A program made the position numbers and the translations under genes. Under the pieces are notes generated by a model. The model saw only the letters and a list, made by a program, of their open reading frames with translations. It was not told the DNA's origin and ran no database searches. DNA of 64,000 nucleotides. Origin: Massilia aurea. GTDB lineage: Bacteria > Pseudomonadota > Gammaproteobacteria > Burkholderiales > Burkholderiaceae_D. Shown in pieces: positions 1 to 7,725 of this stretch (its first letter is position 1; each line of letters opens with the position of its first letter). The stretch is taken from assembly GCF_024753205.1 (NCBI RefSeq), contig NZ_JANUGZ010000002.1, positions 1,093,009-1,157,008 on the forward strand, written 5' to 3'.

Positions 1-2
1 TC

Positions 3-407
3 GATTACGACGCCGCCAAGCCGGCGGCGGCCAGCGCCAGCGTCGAGATCACAACGGCCAGCTTCGATATCGGCGACGCCATGTACAACAAGGAAGTGGC
101 CAAGAAAGAATGGTTCAATTCGGCGCAATTTCCGAAGGCCACGTTCGTCTCCACCAGCATCGCACCGGCCGGCGCCGGCAAGCTGACGGTGTCGGGCAAG
201 CTGACCCTGAAAGGCAAGAGCGCCAATGTCACGTTCCCGCTGACCGTCAAGGCGGCCGGTGCAAAAACCGTGTTCGAAGGCCAGTTGCCAATCAAGCGTC
301 TGGCGTTCAATATCGGCGAAGGCGAGTGGAAAGACACGAGCATGGTCGCCGATGAAGTTGTCATCAAGTTTCGCGTTACCGCAGCACCAGCCAGTACAGC
401 AAAATAA
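3..407 (+). CDS. YceI family protein, 3' part (gene begins before the window)
   Basis: The open frame runs in from the left edge and ends at a TAA; 134 residues are visible. The visible part has the order typical of the second half of a YceI lipocalin-like barrel: a stretch like [18 protein letters not shown], then [12 protein letters not shown], then [20 protein letters not shown]. YceI proteins are periplasmic or secreted barrels that bind isoprenoid-type lipids. A second YceI gene follows 35 bp downstream on the same strand, so the two are probably co-transcribed. The N-terminus and any signal peptide lie outside the window. Confidence 0.85.
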   Translation, partial: DYDAAKPAAASASVEITTASFDIGDAMYNKEVAKKEWFNSAQFPKATFVSTSIAPAGAGKLTVSGKLTLKGKSANVTFPLTVKAAGAKTVFEGQLPIKRLAFNIGEGEWKDTSMVADEVVIKFRVTAAPASTAK

Positions 408-442
408 ACTGTCCTACCACCACATCTAGAGGAATCTCACCC

Positions 443-1012
443 ATGAACATCAAGCACCTGATCGCAGCCGCCGCTGCCTTTGCCGCCACGTCGGCCTTCG
501 CCGCGCCAGTCACGTACGACATCGAGCCGAACCACACCTACCCAAGCTTCGAAGCCGACCACATGGGTCTGTCGGTATGGCGCGGCAAGTTCAACAAGTC
601 GAGCGGCAGCGTCACCATCGACCGCGAAGCCAAGACCGGCTCGTTGGACATCACTGTCGACATCAACAGCATCGATTTCGGCCACGAAAAGATGAACGAG
701 CACGCGAAAAAGCCTGACATCTTCGACGCAGCCAAGTACCCGACCGCGACCTTCAAGTCGAAGGCGATCAAGTTCACGGGCGACGTGCCGACCTCGGTCG
801 ACGGCGAACTGACCCTGCACGGCGTGACCAAGCCACTGACCCTGCAGATCAACAAGTTCAAGTGCATCATGCACCCGATGCTCAAGAAAGAAGCATGCGG
901 CGCGGACGTGACCGGCACCTTCAAGCGCGACGACTTCGGCATCAGCTTCGGCCTGCCGAACTTCTCGCCGGAAGTGAAGCTGGCAATCCAGGTTGAAGCA
1001 GTCAAAAAGTAA
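443..1012 (+). CDS. YceI family periplasmic protein
   Basis: This is a 189-aa protein. Residues 1-20 form a Sec signal peptide ([20 protein letters not shown], cleavage probably after AFA). The mature part is a full YceI domain: [18 protein letters not shown] at the start, a [17 protein letters not shown] segment in the middle and [12 protein letters not shown] near the end. Family members are lipocalin-like barrels that bind polyisoprenoid lipids; their physiological role is mostly unknown. The start is supported by GAGGAA about 9 nt upstream. It follows another YceI gene and is closed by a strong hairpin terminator. Two cysteines near residues 139 and 150 could form a disulfide. Confidence 0.93.
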   Translation: MNIKHLIAAAAAFAATSAFAAPVTYDIEPNHTYPSFEADHMGLSVWRGKFNKSSGSVTIDREAKTGSLDITVDINSIDFGHEKMNEHAKKPDIFDAAKYPTATFKSKAIKFTGDVPTSVDGELTLHGVTKPLTLQINKFKCIMHPMLKKEACGADVTGTFKRDDFGISFGLPNFSPEVKLAIQVEAVKK

Positions 1013-1028
1013 TCTGGTTCGACCATGA

Positions 1029-1066
1029 AAAATCCCCGCCGGTTCGCACCGGCGGGGATTTTTTTT
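1029..1066. terminator. Bidirectional intrinsic terminator
   Basis: A stem of about 11 bp (ATCCCCGCCGG paired with CCGGCGGGGAT) has a short TTCGCA loop. It is flanked by an A-run on the left and eight T on the right, so it can end transcription both of the YceI gene (+) and of the stress-protein gene arriving on the minus strand. Confidence 0.9.
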
Positions 1067-1114
1067 GATCAGCGCGCTGACGAATCAGTGCAGCTCAGTG
1101 CAGCTCAGTGCCGA

Positions 1115-2437
1115 TTAACGGCCGTCACGGTCGAAGTCGCCCGGGATCGCGCGCTCGACACGGTGCCAGCCAGCGCGGGTGGCCGACTTGGCCTGGTCCC
1201 AGCTCAGGCGCGAATTGCCTTTCGAACGGTCCCACTCGGTCGACAGACGACCTTCGTTGGCATCGTAGCCGCCGTCGTACTTGTCGTAGTTGTTGTAGCC
1301 CAGTGCGTAGGCTGGCTCGTAGTCGTCATAGGTGTAGCCTGGCGTGTAGTACGGCTGGGTCTGGTACTCGTTGCGCCAGTAGTCATTCTCGGCTTTCGGA
1401 TTGACCACATGGCCCACGCCCTTGCCTGCTGCGCCGCCGACCATGCCGCCGATCGCCGCGCCTGCCGCTACGCCCAGTGGGCCGGCTGCTGCACCGATCA
1501 CCGCGCCAACCGTCGCGCCGCCGCCTGCACCGACGCCTTGCGCCAGGTTATGGTCGCTCAGTTCGTCGGTTGCTTTTGGATTGACCACTTCGCCTGCGCC
1601 ACGGCCGGCTGCACCGCCTGCCAGGCCGCCGACGACAGCGCCTGCTGCCATGCCGATCGGACCGCCGACAGCACCGACCAGTGCGCCCGCTGCTGCGCCC
1701 GAACCTGCGCCCACGCCCTTGGCCAGATGGTGCTCGGACAGGTCGTCGTTGGCTTTTGGATTGACAACTTCAGCTGCGCCCTGGCCAGCGATGCCGCCAG
1801 CGATGCCGCCGACAACCGCGCCTGCTGCCATGCCGATCGGACCAGCAACGGTGCCGACGGTCGCGCCCAGTGCCGCGCCGCCTGCCACGCCCAGGCCAGC
1901 GCCCAGCACGTGCGAACCACCCTGTTCGGTCCACGATTTGTGGATGTGCGCTGCATCTTCATCCGAACGTGCATTCACGCCCAGCAGGATGCCGCCGCCC
2001 TTGATGCCTTCTTCATAGTGCTGTGCGCGTTCTTCCGGAATGCCGGCGCCGATCAGCGCGCCGATCAGGCCACCGGTGATACCACCCGCGCCAGCACCGG
2101 CCAGCGCCGCTGCCAGAGGACCGGCGACGACCAGGCCCAGGCCTGGCAGCACCAGCGTGGTGCCCACTGCTGCGATACCGGCCAGCACGGCGCCGATGGT
2201 GCCGCCGATACCGGCGCCAATGCCCGCGCCTTCAGCCGCCTTGGTGCCCAGTTCGGTGTCGGTGTCGGCGAAGTGGGTCTGACGGGTGGAGTCGGACATC
2301 ATCAGGTTGACGTCATCGCGGTTGTAGCCGCGCTCGGACACGGTGCCATACGCACGCTCGGCGCTGGCACGGTCAGGGAACAGGCCAGTGACCATGCGCT
2401 GGTTATCCGTGGTGCGGGTGGTATCGAAGCTGCTCAT
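1115..2437 (-). CDS. Glycine-zipper general stress protein with three tandem modules
   Basis: This is a 440-aa protein. Residues ~10-60 (MVTGLFPDRASAERAYGTVS...GYNRDDVNLMMSD) resemble the N-terminal domain of YflT/general stress protein 17M. The middle is a series of Gly/Ala-rich zipper segments (GPIGMAAGAVVGG). Between them VVNPKA recurs three times, with a period of about 60 residues. The C-terminus is hydrophilic and Tyr/Asp-rich, ending in WHRVERAIPGDFDRDGR. Glycine zippers usually pack in membranes. The ATG at 2437 is chosen over upstream starts because AAGGA lies 6-7 nt before it and the conserved domain begins just after. The gene is convergent with YceI and divergent from GlsB. Function in detail is unknown. 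Confidence 0.8.
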   Translation of the reverse strand: MSSFDTTRTTDNQRMVTGLFPDRASAERAYGTVSERGYNRDDVNLMMSDSTRQTHFADTDTELGTKAAEGAGIGAGIGGTIGAVLAGIAAVGTTLVLPGLGLVVAGPLAAALAGAGAGGITGGLIGALIGAGIPEERAQHYEEGIKGGGILLGVNARSDEDAAHIHKSWTEQGGSHVLGAGLGVAGGAALGATVGTVAGPIGMAAGAVVGGIAGGIAGQGAAEVVNPKANDDLSEHHLAKGVGAGSGAAAGALVGAVGGPIGMAAGAVVGGLAGGAAGRGAGEVVNPKATDELSDHNLAQGVGAGGGATVGAVIGAAAGPLGVAAGAAIGGMVGGAAGKGVGHVVNPKAENDYWRNEYQTQPYYTPGYTYDDYEPAYALGYNNYDKYDGGYDANEGRLSTEWDRSKGNSRLSWDQAKSATRAGWHRVERAIPGDFDRDGR

Positions 2438-2718
2438 GATGAATCCTTTGCTGGTTGGTTTCGGCAGCCGGCTACGGATGAGCTGTTGCTGCCAAGGACC
2501 TTCACCATAGGCCCCGTCTTCGCATGACTCTGTTCGATGACGCACGTTCGGATGACTGACGGCATCTTGCCGCAAAGAATTTTCACGACGATGCAAATTC
2601 GTCATCGAAGGTACGCTGCCGCACCGACCCGCGTTTGTAGCGTCTTTAGACTTTTTCACATGGTCACGGCATTCGTTGGGCCTGGGGGAAATATCTTATC
2701 AATTGAGGAGGAAGCACC

Positions 2719-2988
2719 ATGTTATTCATTATCTGGATCGTCGTTGGCGGTATTCTGGGTTGGCTGGCCAGCATGGTCATGAAAACGGACGCCGAGCAAG
2801 GCATCATCCTGAACGTTGTGGTCGGTATCATCGGCGCCTTCCTGGGCGGCTGGTTGCTTTCGCCACTGTTCGGTACCGGCACCATCAATTCCGACGACTT
2901 CAGTGTTGCTTCGCTCCTGGTCTCGTTCCTGGGTGCAGTCATCCTGCTGGCCATCGTGAATCTGCTGCGTCGCGGTCGCGTTCGCTAA
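2719..2988 (+). CDS. GlsB/YeaQ/YmgE family stress-response membrane protein
   Basis: This 89-aa protein has three hydrophobic segments: residues ~1-20 (LFIIWIVVGGILGWLASMV), ~28-48 (IILNVVVGIIGAFLGGWLL) and ~62-82. It matches the transglycosylase-associated protein family by length and by the GGILGWLA and GAFLGGWLL motifs. It is an inner-membrane protein, usually induced by stationary phase or general stress; the biochemical role is not established. GAGGAGGAAG gives a strong ribosome binding site 5 nt before the ATG. The neighbouring divergent gene is also a stress-type membrane protein, which suggests a shared response. Confidence 0.9.
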   Translation: MLFIIWIVVGGILGWLASMVMKTDAEQGIILNVVVGIIGAFLGGWLLSPLFGTGTINSDDFSVASLLVSFLGAVILLAIVNLLRRGRVR

Positions 2989-3007
2989 TATGGTGGTTCG
3001 CCACCCA

Positions 3008-3042
3008 TAAAAAACCAACGCCCTGTGCGTTGGTTTTTTTTC
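3008..3042. terminator. Intrinsic terminator after the GlsB-type gene
   Basis: The stem AAAAACCAACG pairs with CGTTGGTTTTT around a short loop, followed by a run of T. The next gene starts only about 17 bp beyond it. Confidence 0.85.
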
Positions 3043-3058
3043 CTCTGCGATTTTACTG

Positions 3059-4336
3059 ATGAGCTCAAAAAAGTTCTGGACACTGTTGCTGACAGTGGCC
3101 GCCACCCTCGTTCTGGGGGTGCTCGCATTGAATTTCATGCCGGGCGAAAAACAGATCGAACGCCAGCTGACACGGCAATACGATACGGCCGATCCGCAGT
3201 TCCGCCGCTCGCTCGGCGTCTTGCTGGGCCCACCGATCATCGAAGGCAACCAGGTCGAGGCGCTGCTCAATGGCGACCAGATTTTCCCGGCGATGCTCGA
3301 GGCCATTCGCGGGGCCAAAAAAACGATCACGCTGGAAACCTATATCTACTGGTCGGAATCGATCGGCACCGAATTTTCCGAAGCCCTGGCCGAGCGTGCG
3401 CGCGCCGGCGTGAAGGTGCACGTGATGCTTGACTTCATGGGCAGCATGAAGATGGACAATGCCCAGGTCGACAAGATGAAAGCGGCCGGCGTGCAGGTGC
3501 AGCGCTATCACAAGCCGGTCTGGTGGAAGCTGGCGCGCATGAACAACCGCACCCACCGCAAGCTGCTGATCATCGACGGCACGGTCGGTTTCACGGGCGG
3601 CGTGGGCATTGCCGACCAATGGCGCGGCAACGCGCAGGACGAAGACCACTGGCGCGACAGCCACTTCCGCGTCGAAGGCCCGGTCGTCGGACAGATGCAG
3701 GCGGTGTTCAACGACAACTGGACCAAGGCCACGGGTGTCGTGCTCGATGGCCCGGCGTACTTCCCGCCGCTGCAGCCGAAAGGCACGATGCCGGCGCAGA
3801 TGTTCTCCAGCTCGCCCACGGGCGGCAGCGAGAGCATGCACCTGATGTACCTGATGGCGATCACGTCGGCGCGCGAGACGATCGATTTGTCGGCCTCGTA
3901 TTTCGTACCGGATGAACTGACGGTGCGCACATTGATCGCCGCCGCCAAACGCGGCGTGAAAGTACGCCTGATCACGCCGGGCCACATCATCGATTCGGAT
4001 CTCGTGCGGGCCGCCTCGCGCGACCGCTGGCCCGAACTGCTGGCGGCGGGTGTGCAGATCTCGGAATACCAACCGACGATGTACCACGTCAAAACGCTGA
4101 TCGTCGACAAGCTGCTGGTATCGGTGGGCTCGACCAACTTCGACAACCGCTCGTTCAGTATCAATGACGAGGCCAACCTGAACGTGCTCGATGCCGGGTT
4201 TGCGACGCAGATGACGGACGTTTTTGACGCCGACTGGAAGCTGGCCAAGCCGGTGACGCCGCAGGCCCTCGCCAAGCGGCCATGGTGGGAACACGTGAGC
4301 ACGTGGTTCGCGTCGCTGTTCGAGGCGCAGTTGTAA
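3059..4336 (+). CDS. Cardiolipin synthase-type phospholipase D family protein
   Basis: This 425-aa protein has one N-terminal membrane segment (residues ~5-27, FWTLLLTVAATLVLGVLALN) and two PLD domains. Both HxKx4D catalytic motifs are intact: H166/K168/D173 in THRKLLIID and H343/K345/D350 in YHVKTLIVD. Each is followed by the usual GSTN/GG turn. This arrangement fits bacterial cardiolipin synthases, which transfer a phosphatidyl group between phosphatidylglycerol molecules at the inner membrane. Other PLD-family phospholipases cannot be excluded. The ATG lies just after a terminator T-run and has no clear ribosome binding site. The transmembrane segment begins immediately after it, so I kept this start. 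Confidence 0.88.
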   Translation: MSSKKFWTLLLTVAATLVLGVLALNFMPGEKQIERQLTRQYDTADPQFRRSLGVLLGPPIIEGNQVEALLNGDQIFPAMLEAIRGAKKTITLETYIYWSESIGTEFSEALAERARAGVKVHVMLDFMGSMKMDNAQVDKMKAAGVQVQRYHKPVWWKLARMNNRTHRKLLIIDGTVGFTGGVGIADQWRGNAQDEDHWRDSHFRVEGPVVGQMQAVFNDNWTKATGVVLDGPAYFPPLQPKGTMPAQMFSSSPTGGSESMHLMYLMAITSARETIDLSASYFVPDELTVRTLIAAAKRGVKVRLITPGHIIDSDLVRAASRDRWPELLAAGVQISEYQPTMYHVKTLIVDKLLVSVGSTNFDNRSFSINDEANLNVLDAGFATQMTDVFDADWKLAKPVTPQALAKRPWWEHVSTWFASLFEAQL

Positions 4337-4363
4337 GCGCCGTTGCAGGCGCCGTTGCAAAGG

Positions 4364-4394
4364 AGCCCGCGCCGGGACAGGCGCGGGCTTTTTC
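4364..4394 (+). terminator. Intrinsic terminator after the PLD gene
   Basis: A 10-bp stem (AGCCCGCGCC with GGCGCGGGCT), loop GGGACA, is followed by TTTTTC. Confidence 0.88.
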
Positions 4395-4498
4395 ATTGGC
4401 GTGGCTGAAATACAGGTTGACGATCCGATAGCGGATTAACCATACTCACGAACACTCCCCGGAGTCCGTAATTCCCCTTCCCAACCAGACCAAAGCGC

Positions 4499-6658
4499 AT
4501 GAAAAAGACCCTTCTCTCGCTCGCCATCCTCACCAGCTTCGCCGCCCAAGCGGACGAAGGCATGTGGATGCCGCAACAGCTGCCACAAGTAGCCAAGCAA
4601 CTGAAAGCCGCCGGCCTCAAGCTGGATACGGCAAATCTGACCAAGCTGACTGAATTCCCGATGGGCGCGATCGTGAGCCTGGGCGGCTGCTCGGCGTCGT
4701 TCGTCTCGCCGCAAGGTCTGGTCGTGACCAACCACCACTGCGTCTACAACAGCATCGCCGTCAACTCGACGCCCGAGCGCGACCTGCTGGCCAACGGCTT
4801 CCTGGCCAAGACCATGGCCGACGAGCTGCCAGCATCGCCCGGCAGCCGCGTGTATGTCACCGACGAAGTGGCCAATGTCAGCGCCCAGGTCATCACCCCT
4901 GAAGTCGCCAAGCTGACCGGCAAGGCCCGCATCGACGCCATTGAAAAGAACCAGAAAACCCTGGTGGCGGCCTGCGAAAAAGATGCCGGCTACCGCTGCA
5001 CCGTGGCCAGCTTCTACGGCGGACTGGAATTCTATCGCCTGAAGCAGCTCGAAATCCGCGACGTGCGCCTGGTGCATGCGCCGGCGTCGGGCGTCGGCAA
5101 GTTCGGCGGCGACACCGACAACTGGATGTGGCCACGCCACACGGGCGACTACGGTTTCTACCGCGCGTATGTGAGCAAGGATGGCAAGTCGGCCGAGTTC
5201 TCGAAGGACAACGTGCCGTACCAGCCGAAGCACATCATCAAGATTGCCAAGGACAACCCGAAAGAAGGCGACTTCGTGATGGTGCTGGGCTATCCAGGCC
5301 GCACCAACCGTCACCGCCTGCCGTCCGAAGTGGCGTTCACGTTCGACTGGAACTACCCGGCATTCATCCAGGCCTCGAGCGAGACGCTGGCCATCATTGA
5401 CCGCGAAACCAAGGCCGATCCGGCAGCACGGCTGAAATACGCGGGCCAGATCGCGGGCGTGAACAACTACTACAAGAATCGCAAGGGCATGCTGGTCTCG
5501 TACCAGGGCAGCGACTTCCTGCAGCGCAAAACGGCCGAGCACAATGCGCTCAAGGCCTGGGTCAATGGCGATGCCGCGCGCAAGGCGCAGTACGCAGCCG
5601 ACATCGACACCGCTGAAACCCTGATCGCCGAACGCGATGCGGGCACCAAGAAGAGCTTCTTCCAGACCTACGCGCAGCCGAAGTTCCTGTCGTCGGCACG
5701 CACGCTGTACCGCCTGGCCAACGAGCGCACCAAGCCGGACGCCGAGCGCAAGACCGGCTACCAGGAACGCGACCTGCCACGCCTGACGTCCGTCGTCGAA
5801 GGCCAGGACCGCACCTACGACGAAAAAGTCGACAAGGCGCTGGTGCTGAACTTCCTGACCAAGTACAACGCACAACCGGCCGCCGAGCACGACGCCGCGT
5901 TCGACGCCGCACTGGGCCTGCGCGCCGGCATGAGCGAGGCCGAACTGAAAGCCGCGCTGGACCGCATCTATGCAGGCTCGAAACTGGCTGACAAGGCAGC
6001 GCGCACTGCGTGGCTGAAAAAGACGCCAGCCGAGTTCAAGGCATCGAACGACAGCTTCATCAAGGCAGCGGTCGCGATGTACGACGCCGACATGAAGGAT
6101 GAAGAAAAGCAGGAAGAGTCGGCCGGCAAGATCCAGCAAGCCTACGGCAACTACATGAAGGCCAAGATCGCCTACATGAACAGCCGCGGCCAGGCCGTCT
6201 ACCCGGACGCCAACAGCACACTGCGCGTCACCTTCGGCAAGATCGCCGGCCGCCCGCAAGGCGCCGACGGCACCACCGGCTGGACCGCATTCACCACCGT
6301 GGCCGGCGTCACCGCCAAGCACACGGGCGAAGGCGAGTTCGACGCGCCGGACAACCAGCTGGCTGCCATCCAGGCGAAGAACTTCGGCAAGTACGTTGAT
6401 CCGAAACTGAAAACGCTGCCAGTGAACTTCCTGGCGACGCTGGACATCACGGGCGGCAACTCGGGTTCGGCCGCACTGAACGCCAAGGGCGAACTGATCG
6501 GCCTGGCATTCGACGGCACGCTCGACTCGATCATCTCGGATTGGGACTTCAACAAAGCCATGACCCGCTCGATCCAGGTCGATACCCGCTACATGCTGTG
6601 GAATATGCAGTATGTCGACAAGGCCGATAACCTGCTGAAAGAAATGAACGCGCTGTAA
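4499..6658 (+). CDS. S46 family serine dipeptidyl-peptidase (DPP7-like)
   Basis: This 719-aa protein has an N-terminal signal peptide (residues ~1-18, KKTLLSLAILTSFAAQA) and so is probably periplasmic. The S46 fold is marked by TNHHC, whose second His (H80) is the likely catalytic His, and by GGNSGS with catalytic Ser655. The family removes dipeptides from the N-terminus of oligopeptides. Eighteen residues after the Ser is Gly673 (LAFDG). In the family a Gly here goes with a hydrophobic P1 preference (DPP7 type) and an Arg with acidic P1 (DPP11 type), so DPP7-type specificity is inferred. Length matches the family (~700-720 aa). The gene stands alone and is followed by a strong terminator. 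Confidence 0.93.
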   Translation: MKKTLLSLAILTSFAAQADEGMWMPQQLPQVAKQLKAAGLKLDTANLTKLTEFPMGAIVSLGGCSASFVSPQGLVVTNHHCVYNSIAVNSTPERDLLANGFLAKTMADELPASPGSRVYVTDEVANVSAQVITPEVAKLTGKARIDAIEKNQKTLVAACEKDAGYRCTVASFYGGLEFYRLKQLEIRDVRLVHAPASGVGKFGGDTDNWMWPRHTGDYGFYRAYVSKDGKSAEFSKDNVPYQPKHIIKIAKDNPKEGDFVMVLGYPGRTNRHRLPSEVAFTFDWNYPAFIQASSETLAIIDRETKADPAARLKYAGQIAGVNNYYKNRKGMLVSYQGSDFLQRKTAEHNALKAWVNGDAARKAQYAADIDTAETLIAERDAGTKKSFFQTYAQPKFLSSARTLYRLANERTKPDAERKTGYQERDLPRLTSVVEGQDRTYDEKVDKALVLNFLTKYNAQPAAEHDAAFDAALGLRAGMSEAELKAALDRIYAGSKLADKAARTAWLKKTPAEFKASNDSFIKAAVAMYDADMKDEEKQEESAGKIQQAYGNYMKAKIAYMNSRGQAVYPDANSTLRVTFGKIAGRPQGADGTTGWTAFTTVAGVTAKHTGEGEFDAPDNQLAAIQAKNFGKYVDPKLKTLPVNFLATLDITGGNSGSAALNAKGELIGLAFDGTLDSIISDWDFNKAMTRSIQVDTRYMLWNMQYVDKADNLLKEMNAL

Positions 6659-6681
6659 ATCTCACGTCGTTAATCTAGCCG

Positions 6682-6717
6682 AAGGCCGCGCTACCGCAAG
6701 GAGCGCGGCCTTTTTAA
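6682..6717 (+). terminator. Intrinsic terminator after the S46 peptidase
   Basis: The stem AAGGCCGCGCT pairs with AGCGCGGCCTT across a 9-nt loop, followed by TTTTT. Confidence 0.9.
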
Positions 6718-6738
6718 TACCCCAAACAAATTCCCCAA

Positions 6739-6852
6739 CAATTAGGGTCAGAGTCGAATTGTTTGACAACTTTTGCGGATGAGCCGTTAATGCGACTCCG
6801 ACCCTAGTTATCTCTGGGGCAATTGGCCAATAATTCGACTCTGACCCTAATT
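6739..6852. repeat. Palindromic intergenic repeat, copy 1
   Basis: This 114-bp element contains three copies of the decamer GGGTCAGAGT: one forward at the left end and two inverted, one in the middle (with one mismatch) and one at the right end. The outer arms form an inverted repeat. It is AT-richer than the surrounding genes and has no open frame. Copy 2 lies 109 bp further on and differs at two positions. The layout recalls REP/BIME-type elements, but no REP-associated transposase is present here. The 109 bp between the copies (6853-6961) hold nothing I recognise. Confidence 0.85.
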
Positions 6853-6961
6853 AATTTTTAGTCAAATTTGGCCGGTTTGTATAGCTGCAGGAAACTAATG
6901 CCGAGAGTATTTGAATGTGCCGTAACTTCTACCAAACTCAAGCAGAAAAACACCTCAAAAA

Positions 6962-7076
6962 CAATTAGGGTCAGAGTCGAATTGTTTGACAACTTTTGCG
7001 GATGAGCCGTTAATGCGACTCTGACCCTAGTTATCTCTGGGGCAATTGGCCAATAATTCTACTCTGACCCTAATTG
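6962..7076. repeat. Palindromic intergenic repeat, copy 2, reaching into the CAT-like gene
   Basis: This is a second, almost identical copy of the repeat at 6739 (two substitutions in about 114 bp). Its right arm covers the last codons of the CAT-like gene on the minus strand. One of the two substitutions (TCTACTCTGACC here, TCGACTCTGACC in copy 1) creates the TAG stop used by that gene. Confidence 0.85.
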
Positions 7077-7709
7077 CAGGATGGTGGTGAGTTCGGTAGT
7101 GATTTGGGTGGCCAGGCGGTGGATGTGGAGGCCGTCGACGAAGCCGTGGTGGGCCTGGACGGAGAATGGCAGCGTCAGATTGCCGTTCGGGGCATCGCGA
7201 AAGCGCCCCCAGGCCAGGGACGGGATGTCGGGCTGCGCCAGCACCGCGGTCGGGTGCTGGATCGATGTGAAGTCGAGCCAGGGGATGCAGGTGACGAAGA
7301 CTTGCTCTTTCGCCTGGCGCGGTGACAGGGCTGCGTACTGCGTGTTCAACGCGGTCATGCCAGCGGCTTCGGCGCCAGCAACGCGGCTGCGGGCGACGAA
7401 CGTGTGCAGGTCGTCGGACCACGCGAACATCGCGAAATTCAGGTCGTCGTTGGCGTTCGTGACGGTGAACGATGGGGTCAGGCGTTCGATGCGGATCACG
7501 TCGCCGTCCATGATGCGGTAGCAGAAGTTCTCGATCTTCAGCACCGCGCGCAGCGTGGCGCACAGCAGCACGTGGAATGGCGCCAGGCCCTGCGCGCGGC
7601 ACCAGGGACGAAAGTCTGGCAGCGTCAGCGTGAAGCACAGGTTCAGCGCCGGGCTGTCCATGCTGTCGAACAGCGCGAAGCGGTCGCGCCGTCGTTCGAA
7701 CTTGTCCAT
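7059..7709 (-). CDS. Chloramphenicol acetyltransferase-like protein (CatA fold)
   Basis: This 216-aa protein is close to the 210-220 aa usual for type A CATs. The diagnostic HHxxxDG motif is present near the C-terminus (QAHHGFVDGLHIHRL), with the catalytic His. Internal features include FHVLLCATLRAVLKI and CIPWLDFTSI. These enzymes are trimeric and use acetyl-CoA to acylate a hydroxyl; the true substrate may not be chloramphenicol. It starts 16 bp after the permease gene on the same strand, so co-transcription is likely. No good ribosome binding site is visible. The last residues (QLGSE) and the stop codon are encoded by the inserted palindromic repeat, so the native C-terminus has been replaced. 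Confidence 0.85.
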   Translation of the reverse strand: MDKFERRRDRFALFDSMDSPALNLCFTLTLPDFRPWCRAQGLAPFHVLLCATLRAVLKIENFCYRIMDGDVIRIERLTPSFTVTNANDDLNFAMFAWSDDLHTFVARSRVAGAEAAGMTALNTQYAALSPRQAKEQVFVTCIPWLDFTSIQHPTAVLAQPDIPSLAWGRFRDAPNGNLTLPFSVQAHHGFVDGLHIHRLATQITTELTTILQLGSE

Positions 7710-7725
7710 CGCGATCGCCAGCCGC

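Noticed and set aside
1400..1910. Regular repeats suggestive of a CRISPR array
   Set aside because: The periodicity (about 180 bp) is that of codons for a 60-residue protein repeat, and the copies are diverged with no unique spacers.
1025..2527. A 500-codon Ala/Cys-rich plus-strand frame over the stress protein
   Set aside because: It mirrors the glycine-zipper repeats of the minus-strand gene, has no ribosome binding site and reads through a terminator.
4436..6322. A 628-codon frame on the minus strand opposite the S46 peptidase
   Set aside because: Composition is typical of an antisense shadow, while the plus strand has a signal peptide and catalytic motifs.
6659..7080. Insertion sequence
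   Set aside because: There is no transposase frame, and the repeats are too short; they are palindromic intergenic elements.
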